A DNA stretch of 64,000 nt, taken from contig NZ_CP038439.1 in NCBI RefSeq assembly GCF_004683865.2, positions 2,296,001-2,360,000 on the forward strand, read 5' to 3'. A program made the translations under genes and the position numbers. Of this stretch, positions 53,191 through 62,813 are shown piece by piece; position 1 is the first letter of the stretch; each line of letters starts with the position of its first letter. The stretch is from Paracoccus liaowanqingii (GTDB lineage: Bacteria; Pseudomonadota; Alphaproteobacteria; Rhodobacterales; Rhodobacteraceae). The notes under the pieces are model-generated. The model ran no database searches and was not told the origin of the DNA. It saw nothing but the letters and a program-made list of their open reading frames with translations.

Positions 53191-53858
53191 GCCTGACCTT
53201 CCCCGCGCGCGACGAGATCGCCCGCCTGACCGCCCGGACGCTGCTGGAGATCAAGGCGGTCGACTTCAACGCCGCCCAGCCCTTCACCTATGCCTCGGGC
53301 CTCAAGGGTCCGACCTATGTGGATTGCCGCCGCATCATCAGCTTTCCCCGGGTCCGGGCGACCCTGATGGACTTCATGGCCGCGACCGTCATGCGCGACG
53401 CGGGCTTCGAGGCCTTCGACAACGTGGCGGGCGGCGAGACGGCGGGCATCCCCTTCGGCGCGCTGATGGCCGAACGGCTCGGCCTGCCGATGACCTATGT
53501 GCGCAAGAAGCCCAAGGGCTATGGCCGCAACGCCCGGATCGAGGGCGTGATGACCGAGGGCCAGCGGGTTCTGCTGGTCGAGGATCTGACCACCGATGGC
53601 GGCAGCAAGCTGTCCTTCGTCGATGCGATCCGCGAGACTGGGGCGACCTGCGCCCATACGGCGGTCATCTTCTACTACGGGATCTTCCCCGAGACCGTGC
53701 AGCGGCTGGCCGATCACGGCGTGGCGCTGCATCATCTCTGCACCTGGTGGGACGTGCTGGCCGAGGCCCGCGCGCAGGGCAGCTTCGACGCCGCGACCCT
53801 GGCCGAAGTCGAAGCCTTCCTGACCGATCCCCGGGCATGGCAGGCGGCAAACGGCTGA
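53187..53858 (+). CDS. pyrE: Orotate phosphoribosyltransferase
   Basis: This 223-residue enzyme joins orotate to PRPP to form OMP, the step after dihydroorotate oxidation. The PRPP motif is [14 protein letters not shown], and the family segments [17 protein letters not shown] and [19 protein letters not shown] are intact. It is coupled to pyrC through an ATGA overlap, giving a two-gene pyrimidine operon. Confidence 0.96.
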   Translation: MSLTFPARDEIARLTARTLLEIKAVDFNAAQPFTYASGLKGPTYVDCRRIISFPRVRATLMDFMAATVMRDAGFEAFDNVAGGETAGIPFGALMAERLGLPMTYVRKKPKGYGRNARIEGVMTEGQRVLLVEDLTTDGGSKLSFVDAIRETGATCAHTAVIFYYGIFPETVQRLADHGVALHHLCTWWDVLAEARAQGSFDAATLAEVEAFLTDPRAWQAANG

Positions 53859-53865
53859 GGCCCGC

Positions 53866-53885
53866 TTATCCACAGCCTGTCCACA
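53866..53885. promoter_or_regulatory. DnaA box pair upstream of dnaB
   Basis: A perfect TTATCCACA (53866-53874) is followed 3 bases later by CTGTCCACA (53877-53885), which differs at two positions. They lie about 90-110 bases before the dnaB start and could couple dnaB expression to DnaA. Confidence 0.5.
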
Positions 53886-53976
53886 GATCCATGCACCGAA
53901 AACCGGACCCCGACGATTTCACCGCCCGGGCCTTTGCGCTAGACTGGCCCGAACCACAAGAAAGACAGGCAGCGAC

Positions 53977-55454
<1,478 letters not shown>

Positions 55455-55464
<10 letters not shown>

Positions 55465-55811
55465 GCCTGCCCGTCCCGGTCGCTACGATCGGGCTCCTGC
55501 TGGCCTCGAACGTCTTCATGACCATCGCGTGGTACGGTCATCTCAAGTTCAAGACGGCGCCGCTGGTCACGGTGATCTTCATCAGCTGGGGCATCGCCTT
55601 CTTTGAATACCTGATGCAGGTCCCCGCCAACCGCATGGGCTACGGGTATTTCAGCGCCGCCCAGCTGAAGACGATCCAGGAGGTCATCAGCCTCTCGGTC
55701 TTCGCGATCTTCTCCTGGATCTATCTGGGCGAAAAACTCGGCTGGCAGCATGGCGTCGGCTTCTCGCTGATCTGCCTCGGCGCCTGGTTCATCTTCCACG
55801 ACTTCGGCTGA
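55455..55811 (+). CDS. DMT-family membrane protein (DUF486)
   Basis: This is a 118-residue membrane protein of the DUF486 branch of the drug/metabolite transporter superfamily. Four hydrophobic segments are visible (TIGLLLASNVFMTIAWYG, VTVIFISWGIAFFEYLM, ISLSVFAIFSWIYLGE, SLICLGAWFIF). The only sensible start is GTG 55455 inside the end of dnaB. The family's typical ASNVFMTIAWYGHLKF and QVPANRMGYGYFSAAQLK are intact. The transported molecule is unknown. Confidence 0.82.
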
Positions 55812-55829
55812 CCGCCCGCAGCCCGCCCC

Positions 55830-55944
55830 TTTCATCTTGGCCCAAATATCCCCGCCGGAGGCCCTTCCTTCGACACCTCAGGCCAACACCCGTTCCCGGC
55901 CGCGGGGGGGCGCGGGGGGCCGGCCCCCCGCCGTCGCGGGACGC
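55830..55944 (+). repeat. GC-rich intergenic repeat, copy C with internal insertion
   Basis: It begins TTTCATCTTGGCCCAAATATC and ends CCCCGCCGTCGCGGGACGCA as in copy A, but the middle carries about 50 extra bases (around 55855-55905) before a long G-run hairpin. It fills most of the 233-base gap between the DUF486 gene and the MFS gene. Confidence 0.75.
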
Positions 55945-56044
55945 AAATCCTCGGCCCGCTCTGGCGCCCCGCCCGGCCGCGCGCTAAGCACGGATCGCGG
56001 GCCATTCTGCAGATCATGCAAACCTCCCGCCGACAGGAGGTCTG

Positions 56045-57235
56045 ATGCTGCGCACCCCGCCCCACATGCTGACACTGGTGGCCCTTTCCGGCGTCTCGGC
56101 CCTGTCGATGAACGTGTTCCTGCCCTCGCTGCCCGGCATGGCCCGGGATTTCGACGTCGAGTACGGGGTGATGCAGCTTTCGGTCTCGGCCTATATCGGC
56201 GCCAGCGCGGTGCTGCAGCTTCTGGGCGGCCCGCTCAGCGACCGGTTCGGGCGCAGGCCCGTGGTCATCTGGGGGCTGATCGGCTTCCTCTTCGCCACCA
56301 TCGGCACGCTTCTGGCCACGACCGCGACCACCTTCCTGATCTTCCGCCTGCTGCAATCGGTCATCACCGTCTGTATGCTGGTGCCCCGCGCCGTGGTGCG
56401 CGACCTCTACGAGGGCGACCAGGCGGCCTCGATGCTGGGCTATGTCACCATGGGCATGGCGGTGGTGCCGATGATGGCCCCGGTCTTCGGCGGCGTGCTG
56501 GACGAGGCCTTCGGCTGGCAGGCCAATTTCGCGGTCATGGGCCTGCTGGGTCTGGCGGTGCTGGTACTGGCCTGGCGCGACATGGGCGAGACCGTGCGCG
56601 GCGGCGGGCTGGCGCTGCACCTGCAATGGGCGAACTATCCAATCCTCGCGCGCTCGCACCGCTTCTGGGGCTATTGCCTGGCGGCCACGCTCTCCTCGGG
56701 GGCGTTCTTCGCCTATCTGGGCGGCGCGCCCTTCGTGGGCGAGCAGATCTTCGGCCTGACGCCCGCGCAGGTGGGCTACTGGTTCGCCGCCCCCTCGATC
56801 GGCTACATCACCGGCAATTTCCTGTCGGCACGCTTCTCGCCCAGGCTGGGGCTGAACCTGATGATCCTGATGGGCGCGGTCATCTGCACCGCCGCGCTGA
56901 CGCTGGCGCTGGCCGTCGATCTGGCGGGCCATATCCGCCCGCTGGCCTTCTTCGGCGCCATCGCGGTCATGGGCCTGGGCAACGGCATGGTCCTGCCCAA
57001 TGCCAATGCCGGGATGATGAGCGTGCGGCCCGAACTGGCGGGCACAGCCTCGGGCCTGGGCGGCGCGCTGGCGGTGGGCGGCGGGGCGGCGCTGTCGGCG
57101 CTGGCCGGCACGCTGCTGCAGCCGGGCAGCGGGGCCACGCCGCTTCTGGCGATCATGGCGGCCTCGGCCCTGGGCTCGCTGGTGGCGATCGGATGGGTCT
57201 ACCGCCGCGAATCGCATCTGGTCGGCGCGGCCTGA
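56045..57235 (+). CDS. Bcr/CflA-type MFS transporter
   Basis: This is a 396-residue twelve-helix exporter. Motif A is GGPLSDRFGRRPVVI, and the N-terminal VSALSMNVFLPSLPGMARDF is typical of Bcr/CflA proteins, as is RAVVRDLYEGDQAASMLGYV. ATG 56045 follows AGGAGG. It is related to the transporter at 31661 but clearly distinct. The substrate is unknown. Confidence 0.88.
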   Translation: MLRTPPHMLTLVALSGVSALSMNVFLPSLPGMARDFDVEYGVMQLSVSAYIGASAVLQLLGGPLSDRFGRRPVVIWGLIGFLFATIGTLLATTATTFLIFRLLQSVITVCMLVPRAVVRDLYEGDQAASMLGYVTMGMAVVPMMAPVFGGVLDEAFGWQANFAVMGLLGLAVLVLAWRDMGETVRGGGLALHLQWANYPILARSHRFWGYCLAATLSSGAFFAYLGGAPFVGEQIFGLTPAQVGYWFAAPSIGYITGNFLSARFSPRLGLNLMILMGAVICTAALTLALAVDLAGHIRPLAFFGAIAVMGLGNGMVLPNANAGMMSVRPELAGTASGLGGALAVGGGAALSALAGTLLQPGSGATPLLAIMAASALGSLVAIGWVYRRESHLVGAA

Positions 57236-57253
57236 CCCTCTTGCCCGACAGGC

Positions 57254-57282
57254 TTTGCAACGGCTAGGACTTGGTTTGCAAA
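57254..57282. promoter_or_regulatory. Two TTTGCAA-type sites before the ScfR regulator
   Basis: TTTGCAAC (57254-57261) and a perfect TTTGCAAA (57275-57282) are centred 21 bases apart, two helical turns, just before the regulator start. TTTGCAAA is the motif reported for ScfR/RamB/PrpR-type regulators, which suggests autoregulation. Confidence 0.6.
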
Positions 57283-57296
57283 GAACGGGGGGCACC

Positions 57297-58694
57297 ATGG
57301 CCACGCAGAAGATCTATGCCGGCAGCGCGCTGCGCGAGACCCGGTCCCGCGCCGTCCTGACGCAGCGCCGCTTCGCCGAGAAGCTGGGCGTGTCCCTGCC
57401 CTATCTCTCGCAGATGGAGAACAACCACCGCCCCATCAGCGCGGGCGTGCTGTTGCGCCTGGCGCAGGAATTCGGCACCGACCTGACCACGCTGGCGGCG
57501 GGCGACGCCGAACGCATGGTCATCGACATGCAGGAGGCGCTGGCCGATCCACTCTTCGACGGCACCCCGCCGCTGGCCGACCTGCGGCTGGCCGCCACCA
57601 ATGCCCCGGTGTTGGCCCGCGCCTTCCTGGACCTCTACCGCGCCCATCGCGAGGGGCAGGAGCGTCTGGCCGCGCTGGACGAGGCCATCGGCGCGGCCAG
57701 CCAGAACAGCCTGTCCACCCCGTGGGAGGAGGTGCGCGACTTCTTCCACTATTGCGACAACTACATCGACGCGGTGGACCGCGCCGCCGAACGCTTCGCC
57801 TGCCCCGACGGGCGGCGCGGCGATCCCTGGCAGCTGGCCACCGCCGCGCTGGCCGAACGCGGCATCCGCGTGCAACTGACCGAACTGCCCGCGGCCTCGG
57901 TCTTTCGCCGCGACGGCGACCGCCTGCTGGTCAACGACACCGCCGAGGCGCCCACGCGGGCCTTCCAGCTGCTGCATCTGGTGGCGCTGGAGCATCAGGG
58001 CGACCTGCTGGAGGCGACGCTGGATCTGGCCCGCTTCCGCAGCCCCACCGCCCGGCAGATCGCCCGGCTCGGGCTGGCCAACTATTTCGCCGGGGCCGCG
58101 CTCATGCCCTATCGCCCCTTCCTGGCCGCCGCCTTGGCCGAGCGTCACGACCTGGAACGGCTGGCCCATCTGTTCGGCGCCTCGCTGGAACAGGTGGCGC
58201 ACCGGCTGTCGACCCTGCAGCGTCCCGGCGCCAAGGGGGTGCCGCTGTTCTTCGTGCGCGTCGATCAGGCGGGCACCATCACCAAGCGCCATTCCGCCAC
58301 CCGGCTGCAATTCGCGCGCTTCGGCGGCGCCTGCCCGCTGTGGAACGTGCACCAGGCCTTCGAGCAGCCGGGCCGCTTCCTGCGCCAGCTGGCCGAGACG
58401 CCCGACGGGGTGCGCTATCTGCTGCTGGCGCGCGACGTGTCGAAACATGCGGGCGCCTTCAATGCCCCGGTGCGCCGTTTCGCGATCGGTCTGGGGGTCG
58501 AGGTGACCCATGCGACCGGCATGGTCTATGCCGACGGGCTGGACCTGACCCGCCCCCGGGCCTTCGAGCCGATCGGAATCTCGTGCCGGATCTGCCCGCG
58601 CCGCGACTGCCACCAGCGATCCGTGCCGCCGATCGACCGCGCGCTGCGGATTCCGCAGGATCGCAACGGGCCGCTCCCCTATGAAATTGCGTAA
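57297..58694 (+). CDS. ScfR-type short-chain acyl-CoA responsive regulator
   Basis: This is a 465-residue regulator. The N-terminal XRE helix-turn-helix (RSRAVLTQRRFAEKLGVSLP, SQMENNHRPIS) is followed by an IrrE-like region (LLHLVALEHQGDLLEATLDL, ANYFAGAALMPYRPFLAAA) and a C-terminal domain with the Cys cluster CRICPRRDC. This is the layout of short-chain fatty acyl-CoA regulators such as PccR, RamB and PrpR. The HExxH-like motif is degraded to HLVALEHQ. It probably senses propionyl- or acetyl-CoA level. TTTGCAA sites immediately upstream support autoregulation. Its target genes cannot be told from the window. Confidence 0.85.
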   Translation: MATQKIYAGSALRETRSRAVLTQRRFAEKLGVSLPYLSQMENNHRPISAGVLLRLAQEFGTDLTTLAAGDAERMVIDMQEALADPLFDGTPPLADLRLAATNAPVLARAFLDLYRAHREGQERLAALDEAIGAASQNSLSTPWEEVRDFFHYCDNYIDAVDRAAERFACPDGRRGDPWQLATAALAERGIRVQLTELPAASVFRRDGDRLLVNDTAEAPTRAFQLLHLVALEHQGDLLEATLDLARFRSPTARQIARLGLANYFAGAALMPYRPFLAAALAERHDLERLAHLFGASLEQVAHRLSTLQRPGAKGVPLFFVRVDQAGTITKRHSATRLQFARFGGACPLWNVHQAFEQPGRFLRQLAETPDGVRYLLLARDVSKHAGAFNAPVRRFAIGLGVEVTHATGMVYADGLDLTRPRAFEPIGISCRICPRRDCHQRSVPPIDRALRIPQDRNGPLPYEIA

Positions 58695-58745
58695 CTAATT
58701 ACAAACGGTTCATTTAATTCGGCGGTTCCTTGCCGAGAAAGGCAG

Positions 58746-58767
58746 GGTTCCGCCAACGCGCGGAACC
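58746..58767. other. Hairpin in the gap before the M23 peptidase gene
   Basis: GGTTCCGC (58746-58753) pairs with GCGGAACC (58760-58767) around 6 bases, without a T run. It is the only clear structure in the 186-base gap 58695-58880; it may lie in the 5' leader. Confidence 0.4.
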
Positions 58768-58880
58768 GGGCCCGCGGGCATGTTGCCAACTGGGCACGGC
58801 TGCTGTTTACCGATGGGCGTACGGAACCAACGCGCCACCGACCCAGAAACAGGCGTGCTTTCGGGGGACAATATCGGACA

Positions 58881-60161
58881 ATGACGGTGATGGATCGACT
58901 GAACGCGTCGCTTGAAAAGTGGCTGCCCGAGCAACGGCTTTTCCTTCGGTCCGACGACACCACGCGCTTTGTCCGCCTGCGCCCCCTCACCCAGGCCGTC
59001 GGCATCAGCGGCATCACCCTGATCTTCGGCTGGACGCTGGTCGCCAGCTCGTTCTTGGTGATCGATGCGGTGGGTTCCGGCCAGTCCCGCGACCAGATCC
59101 AGCGCAGCCAAGCCGCCTTCGAGGAGCGCCTGGAGCTGCTGCAGGCCGAACGCGACGCCCGCGCGGCCGAGGCGCTGGCCGCGCAGTCCCGCTTCGCCGT
59201 CGCGCTGGAGCAGGTGTCGCAGATGCAGACCCAGCTTCTGTCCTCGGAGGAAAGCCGCCGCGAGATGGAGACGGGCCTGGCCGCCGTCCAGTCGACCCTG
59301 CGCGACACACTGGCCGATCGCGACCCGGTCCTGGCCACGGCCGCCCCCGATGCCCCCGACCGGGCCGAGGAGTTTTCGGTCGCGCTGGACATCCTGTCGG
59401 GCGAATTGCGCAGCGCCGCCGACCAGCGTGTGGAGGCCGAACATGACGCCGAATCCGCCCGCCTGACCGCGCAGGAGCTGACCGTCGAGCGCGACCAGAT
59501 CCTGGCCCGCAACGACGAGATCCTGTCGCAGCTGGAAAGCGCCGTGACCGTCTCCGTGGCGCCCCTGGACGAGGTCTTCCGCAATGTCGGCATGAACCCC
59601 GACGACGTGCTGCGCACCATCCGCAGCGGCTATTCGGGCCAGGGCGGTCCGCTGACTCCGATGTCCTATTCGACCCGCGGCAATGCCGCGCTGAGCGAGG
59701 GCGAGACGAAGGCCCGGCAGATCATCGTGACGCTGGACCAGATGAACACCTACCGCATCGCCATCGAGAAGCTGCCGCTGGCGATGCCCGTCACGCAGAA
59801 CTTCCGCTATACCTCGGGCTTCGGGCGCCGGTGGGGCCGCATGCACCAGGGCATCGACATGGCCGGTCCCGTGGGCACGCCGATCCACACCACGGGCGAC
59901 GGCGTCGTGACCTTCGCGGGCCGCAGCGGCGCCTATGGCAACCTCATAAAGATCAGCCACGAACTGGGCACCGAGACCCGCTATGCCCACCTGAACCGCA
60001 TCCATGTGAAAGTTGGCGATCGGGTGTCGCAAGGAGAGCGGATCGGTGATATGGGGAATACCGGACGTTCGACCGGACCGCACCTGCATTACGAGGTGCG
60101 CATGAACGGTCGGGCCGTGGACCCGATGAGCTTCATCAAGGCAGCAGACAATGTTCAGTAA
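58881..60161 (+). CDS. M23-family (LytM) peptidoglycan endopeptidase
   Basis: This 426-residue envelope hydrolase has one membrane helix (residues about 41-63, GISGITLIFGWTLVASSFLVI), a long coiled coil (residues 70-205), and a C-terminal LytM domain with HQGIDMAGPVGTPI, YAHLNRIHVKVGDRV and HLHYEV, which give the zinc His/Asp ligands. It overlaps the bactofilin gene by 11 bases. M23-bactofilin pairs are known to act together in cell shape and localised wall growth. Confidence 0.92.
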   Translation: MTVMDRLNASLEKWLPEQRLFLRSDDTTRFVRLRPLTQAVGISGITLIFGWTLVASSFLVIDAVGSGQSRDQIQRSQAAFEERLELLQAERDARAAEALAAQSRFAVALEQVSQMQTQLLSSEESRREMETGLAAVQSTLRDTLADRDPVLATAAPDAPDRAEEFSVALDILSGELRSAADQRVEAEHDAESARLTAQELTVERDQILARNDEILSQLESAVTVSVAPLDEVFRNVGMNPDDVLRTIRSGYSGQGGPLTPMSYSTRGNAALSEGETKARQIIVTLDQMNTYRIAIEKLPLAMPVTQNFRYTSGFGRRWGRMHQGIDMAGPVGTPIHTTGDGVVTFAGRSGAYGNLIKISHELGTETRYAHLNRIHVKVGDRVSQGERIGDMGNTGRSTGPHLHYEVRMNGRAVDPMSFIKAADNVQ

Positions 60162-60645
60162 GACCCGCGTGACCGAGACCCGACCCGCCCAGACCCCCGC
60201 CGCGCCCGCCGACGCCCCCGCAGCCGCGCCAGACCGCAGCGCCGAGATGCAGCCCGCGCCCGCCGCGGCCGCGCCCCGCGCCCGCGTCTCTCCCTCGGTC
60301 CTGTCCCCGGACCTGACGGTGACGGGCAACATCAAGACGCAGGGCGACATCACCATCGAAGGCACGGTCGAGGGCGACATCCGCGCCCATCAGCTGACCA
60401 TCGGCGAGACGGCCACCATCAAGGGCGAGATCGTCGGCGACGACGTGATCGTGCATGGCCGCGTCGTGGGCCGCGTGCGCGGCCTCAAGGTCCGCCTGAC
60501 CGCCTCGGCCCGGGTCGAGGGCGACATCATCCACAAGACCATCGCCATCGAATCGGGCGCCCATTTCGAGGGTTCGGTCCAGCGTCAGGAAGACCCGCTC
60601 AGCAATGGCGGTACCAAGAAGCTGGCCCCGCCGATGGTCGACTGA
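60151..60645 (+). CDS. Bactofilin
   Basis: This is a 164-residue polymer-forming cytoskeletal protein. Ala/Pro-rich N- and C-terminal tails flank the beta-helix core (LTVTGNIKTQGDITIEGTVE, then GEIVGDDVIVHGRVVGRVRG). The start overlaps the end of the M23 peptidase gene, so their products are made together. Bactofilins self-assemble without nucleotide and recruit wall enzymes. Confidence 0.94.
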   Translation: MFSKTRVTETRPAQTPAAPADAPAAAPDRSAEMQPAPAAAAPRARVSPSVLSPDLTVTGNIKTQGDITIEGTVEGDIRAHQLTIGETATIKGEIVGDDVIVHGRVVGRVRGLKVRLTASARVEGDIIHKTIAIESGAHFEGSVQRQEDPLSNGGTKKLAPPMVD

Positions 60646-60669
60646 CCGGCCCCACCCTCGCGCTGATCA

Positions 60670-60692
60670 GGTCCGCCCCGGCGGGCCTTTTT
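60670..60692 (+). terminator. Rho-independent terminator after the bactofilin gene
   Basis: GGTCCGC (60670-60676) pairs with GCGGGCC (60681-60687, one G-U) and is followed by TTTTT. Confidence 0.8.
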
Positions 60693-60704
60693 CATGCGCG
60701 CGCG

Positions 60705-61196
60705 TCAGCCGTAGCTGCGGCGCAGCGCCTCGGCGATGGGGGGTGTCACGAACTTCGACACGTCGCCGCCAAGCCGCGCGATCTCCTTGACCAGCTTGGA
60801 GGCGATGGCCTGCCGCCGGGCATCGGCCATCATGAATACCGTCTCGATGCTGCTGTCCAGCGCGCGGTTCATGCCGACCATCTGGAACTCGTATTCGAAA
60901 TCGGCCACCGCGCGCAGCCCGCGCACGATGATGCTGGCCCCCACGTCGCGGGCGCAGTCGATCAGCAGGTTCTCGAACGGATGGACGACGATCTCGCCGC
61001 CGGTCGTGGCGACGATGGCATCGCATTCCGCCTGCACCATCGCCACGCGGGCCTCCAGATCGAACAGAGGGCCCTTGTCGCGGTTGATCGCCACCCCGAT
61101 GACCAGCCGGTCGACCAGCGCCATGGCGCGCTGGATGATGTCGATATGGCCAAGCGTGATCGGATCGAACGTGCCGGGATAAAGGCCGATGCGCAT
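60705..61196 (-). CDS. coaD: Phosphopantetheine adenylyltransferase
   Basis: This 163-residue enzyme makes dephospho-CoA from 4'-phosphopantetheine and ATP. The nucleotidyltransferase motif GTFDPITLGH is at residues 8-17, with IVRGLRAVADFEYEFQM and the KxxS-like VSKFVTPPIAEALR near the end. The length is standard. It is convergent with the bactofilin gene. Confidence 0.96.
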   Translation of the reverse strand: MRIGLYPGTFDPITLGHIDIIQRAMALVDRLVIGVAINRDKGPLFDLEARVAMVQAECDAIVATTGGEIVVHPFENLLIDCARDVGASIIVRGLRAVADFEYEFQMVGMNRALDSSIETVFMMADARRQAIASKLVKEIARLGGDVSKFVTPPIAEALRRSYG

Positions 61197-61287
61197 GAAG
61201 ATCGCGTCCTTGGGTCAGGGTCCTGTTGCCACAGGCAAAGCGCATTTTCGCCGCGATTGCAAGGTTGTGACCGACCGCGACCCCGCG

Positions 61288-61749
61288 TCACGCGCCCATG
61301 ATCATGCCCGTCAGCGCCTCGCGTTCGGCCGCCAGTTCCTTCAGGCGCCCGCTGACCGCATCCCCGATCGAGATCACGCCCAGCATGTCGCCCTGCTCGT
61401 CCACCACCGGCATGTGGCGGAACCGGCCCTCGGTCATCCGCTCCAAGATGGTCAGCGCGTCCTCTCCGGTGGTGCAGGTCTGCACTTGGGTCGTCATCAC
61501 CCCGCCGATGGGCTTGGACAGCACATCGACGCCGTGCTTGCCCAGCTGCCGCACGATGTCGCGCTCCGACAGGATGCCGTCGGGACGCCGCCCGTCCTGC
61601 GACACGACCACCGCGCCGATGCGCTTTTCCGCCAGGATCCGGGCCGCCTCGCCAAGCGTGATGTCCGGGGTGATCGTCACGATCGACCCGGAATCGATCC
61701 ACGGCTTGGCGGTATCCGATTTCATCGACAACAGATGCTTGACCAGCAT
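61288..61749 (-). CDS. CBS-domain protein
   Basis: This is a 153-residue protein made of a pair of CBS domains (VTITPDITLGEAARILAEKR, VVVSQDGRRPDGILSERDIV; VQTCTTGEDALTILERMTEG, MPVVDEQGDMLGVISIGDAV). Such proteins bind adenine nucleotides and sense energy state. It ends with a short helical tail. The start follows GAAGGGG. The partner is unknown. Confidence 0.9.
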   Translation of the reverse strand: MLVKHLLSMKSDTAKPWIDSGSIVTITPDITLGEAARILAEKRIGAVVVSQDGRRPDGILSERDIVRQLGKHGVDVLSKPIGGVMTTQVQTCTTGEDALTILERMTEGRFRHMPVVDEQGDMLGVISIGDAVSGRLKELAAEREALTGMIMGA

Positions 61750-61802
61750 GATGGGCCCCTTCGGCTTGGATCCCAACATCATTTTCGCCGAATCGTCCCG
61801 CG

Positions 61803-62714
61803 TCAAGTCCCACGAACGGGGCACGGTCCCAGCAGCCCCTCGAGGCGCAGCACTTCGGCACGGATGCCCTGCGCCAAGGCGTCGGCCAGAAGGCTGAGGC
61901 GGCGCGAGGCCCGGTCGTCGGCATGCCGGATCAGCCAGAAGCTGCGCCGCAGCGCGATGCGGTCGGTCAGGATCCGCTGCAGCCCCGGCGCGAAGGGGAT
62001 GGCAAAGTCGTGCACGATCCCCAACCCCGCCCCGGCCCGCACCGCCTGCATCTGCACCGCCACGGAATTCGAGCTGATCTGCGCCACCTCCATCCCGGTC
62101 GCGGACAGATAGTCCAGCTCGCGGTCGAAGATCATGTCGGGGATATAGCTGATCATCCGGTGCCCCTTCAGATCGGCCAGATCGCGCAGCGGCGGATGGC
62201 GCGCCAGATAGTCCCGATGCCCGGCCAGATGCAGCTGGTAATCCACCAGCCGCTGCACCATCAGCCGCCCGGTATCCGGCGGCGACACCGCAATCGCCAT
62301 GTCGGCCTCGCGCCGCGTCAGGTTCACCACCCGCGGCAGGGCGACGATCTGCACCTCCAGCCCCGGATGGGCGTCGCACAGGTCGCGCGCCACCTGCGGC
62401 AGCAGGTAGTTCGCGCAGCCGTCCGGCGCCCCGATGCGCAGCTGCCCGGTGATCCCCGCCTCGGCCCGCACCGCCTCGGACGCGGCGGTCGCGGCCAGTT
62501 CGGCGGCCTCGGACGGGGCCACCAGCCGCGCGCCCTCGGCGGTCAGGGCATAGCCCTGCGGCGTCTTGAGGAACAGCGCCGCCCCCACCGCCGCCTCCAG
62601 CCGCGCGATGCGCCGCCCCACGGTCGAGGCGTCCATGGCCAGCCGCCGCCCCGCCCCCGACAGGCTCTCCGTCCGCGCCACCGCCAGAAAGATGCGCAGG
62701 TCGTCCCAGTCCAT
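61803..62714 (-). CDS. LysR-family transcriptional regulator
   Basis: This 303-residue regulator has an N-terminal winged helix (DLRIFLAVARTESLSGAGRR, DASTVGRRIARLEAAVGAAL) and a periplasmic-binding-like effector domain. It is divergent from mmsA, so it probably controls that gene in response to a valine- or inositol-pathway intermediate. The start follows AAAGGGGG. An inverted repeat fitting the T-N11-A rule lies between the two genes. Confidence 0.88.
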   Translation of the reverse strand: MDWDDLRIFLAVARTESLSGAGRRLAMDASTVGRRIARLEAAVGAALFLKTPQGYALTAEGARLVAPSEAAELAATAASEAVRAEAGITGQLRIGAPDGCANYLLPQVARDLCDAHPGLEVQIVALPRVVNLTRREADMAIAVSPPDTGRLMVQRLVDYQLHLAGHRDYLARHPPLRDLADLKGHRMISYIPDMIFDRELDYLSATGMEVAQISSNSVAVQMQAVRAGAGLGIVHDFAIPFAPGLQRILTDRIALRRSFWLIRHADDRASRRLSLLADALAQGIRAEVLRLEGLLGPCPVRGT

Positions 62715-62723
62715 CGCGCCCCC

Positions 62724-62739
62724 TTTGCAGAACCGCAAA
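62724..62739. promoter_or_regulatory. LysR-type operator between the regulator and mmsA
   Basis: TTTGC-AGAACC-GCAAA is a 5-bp inverted repeat with a T-N11-A core, the form bound by LysR proteins. It lies 10 bases upstream of the regulator start; a looser TTGC...GCAA pair follows toward mmsA. Confidence 0.5.
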
Positions 62740-62813
62740 ACCCTTTTGCCACCATTCCCCTTTGCACCGCATTTCCGCAAGGCTAGGGTTCGGCCAAACC
62801 ACAGGAGGATGCC

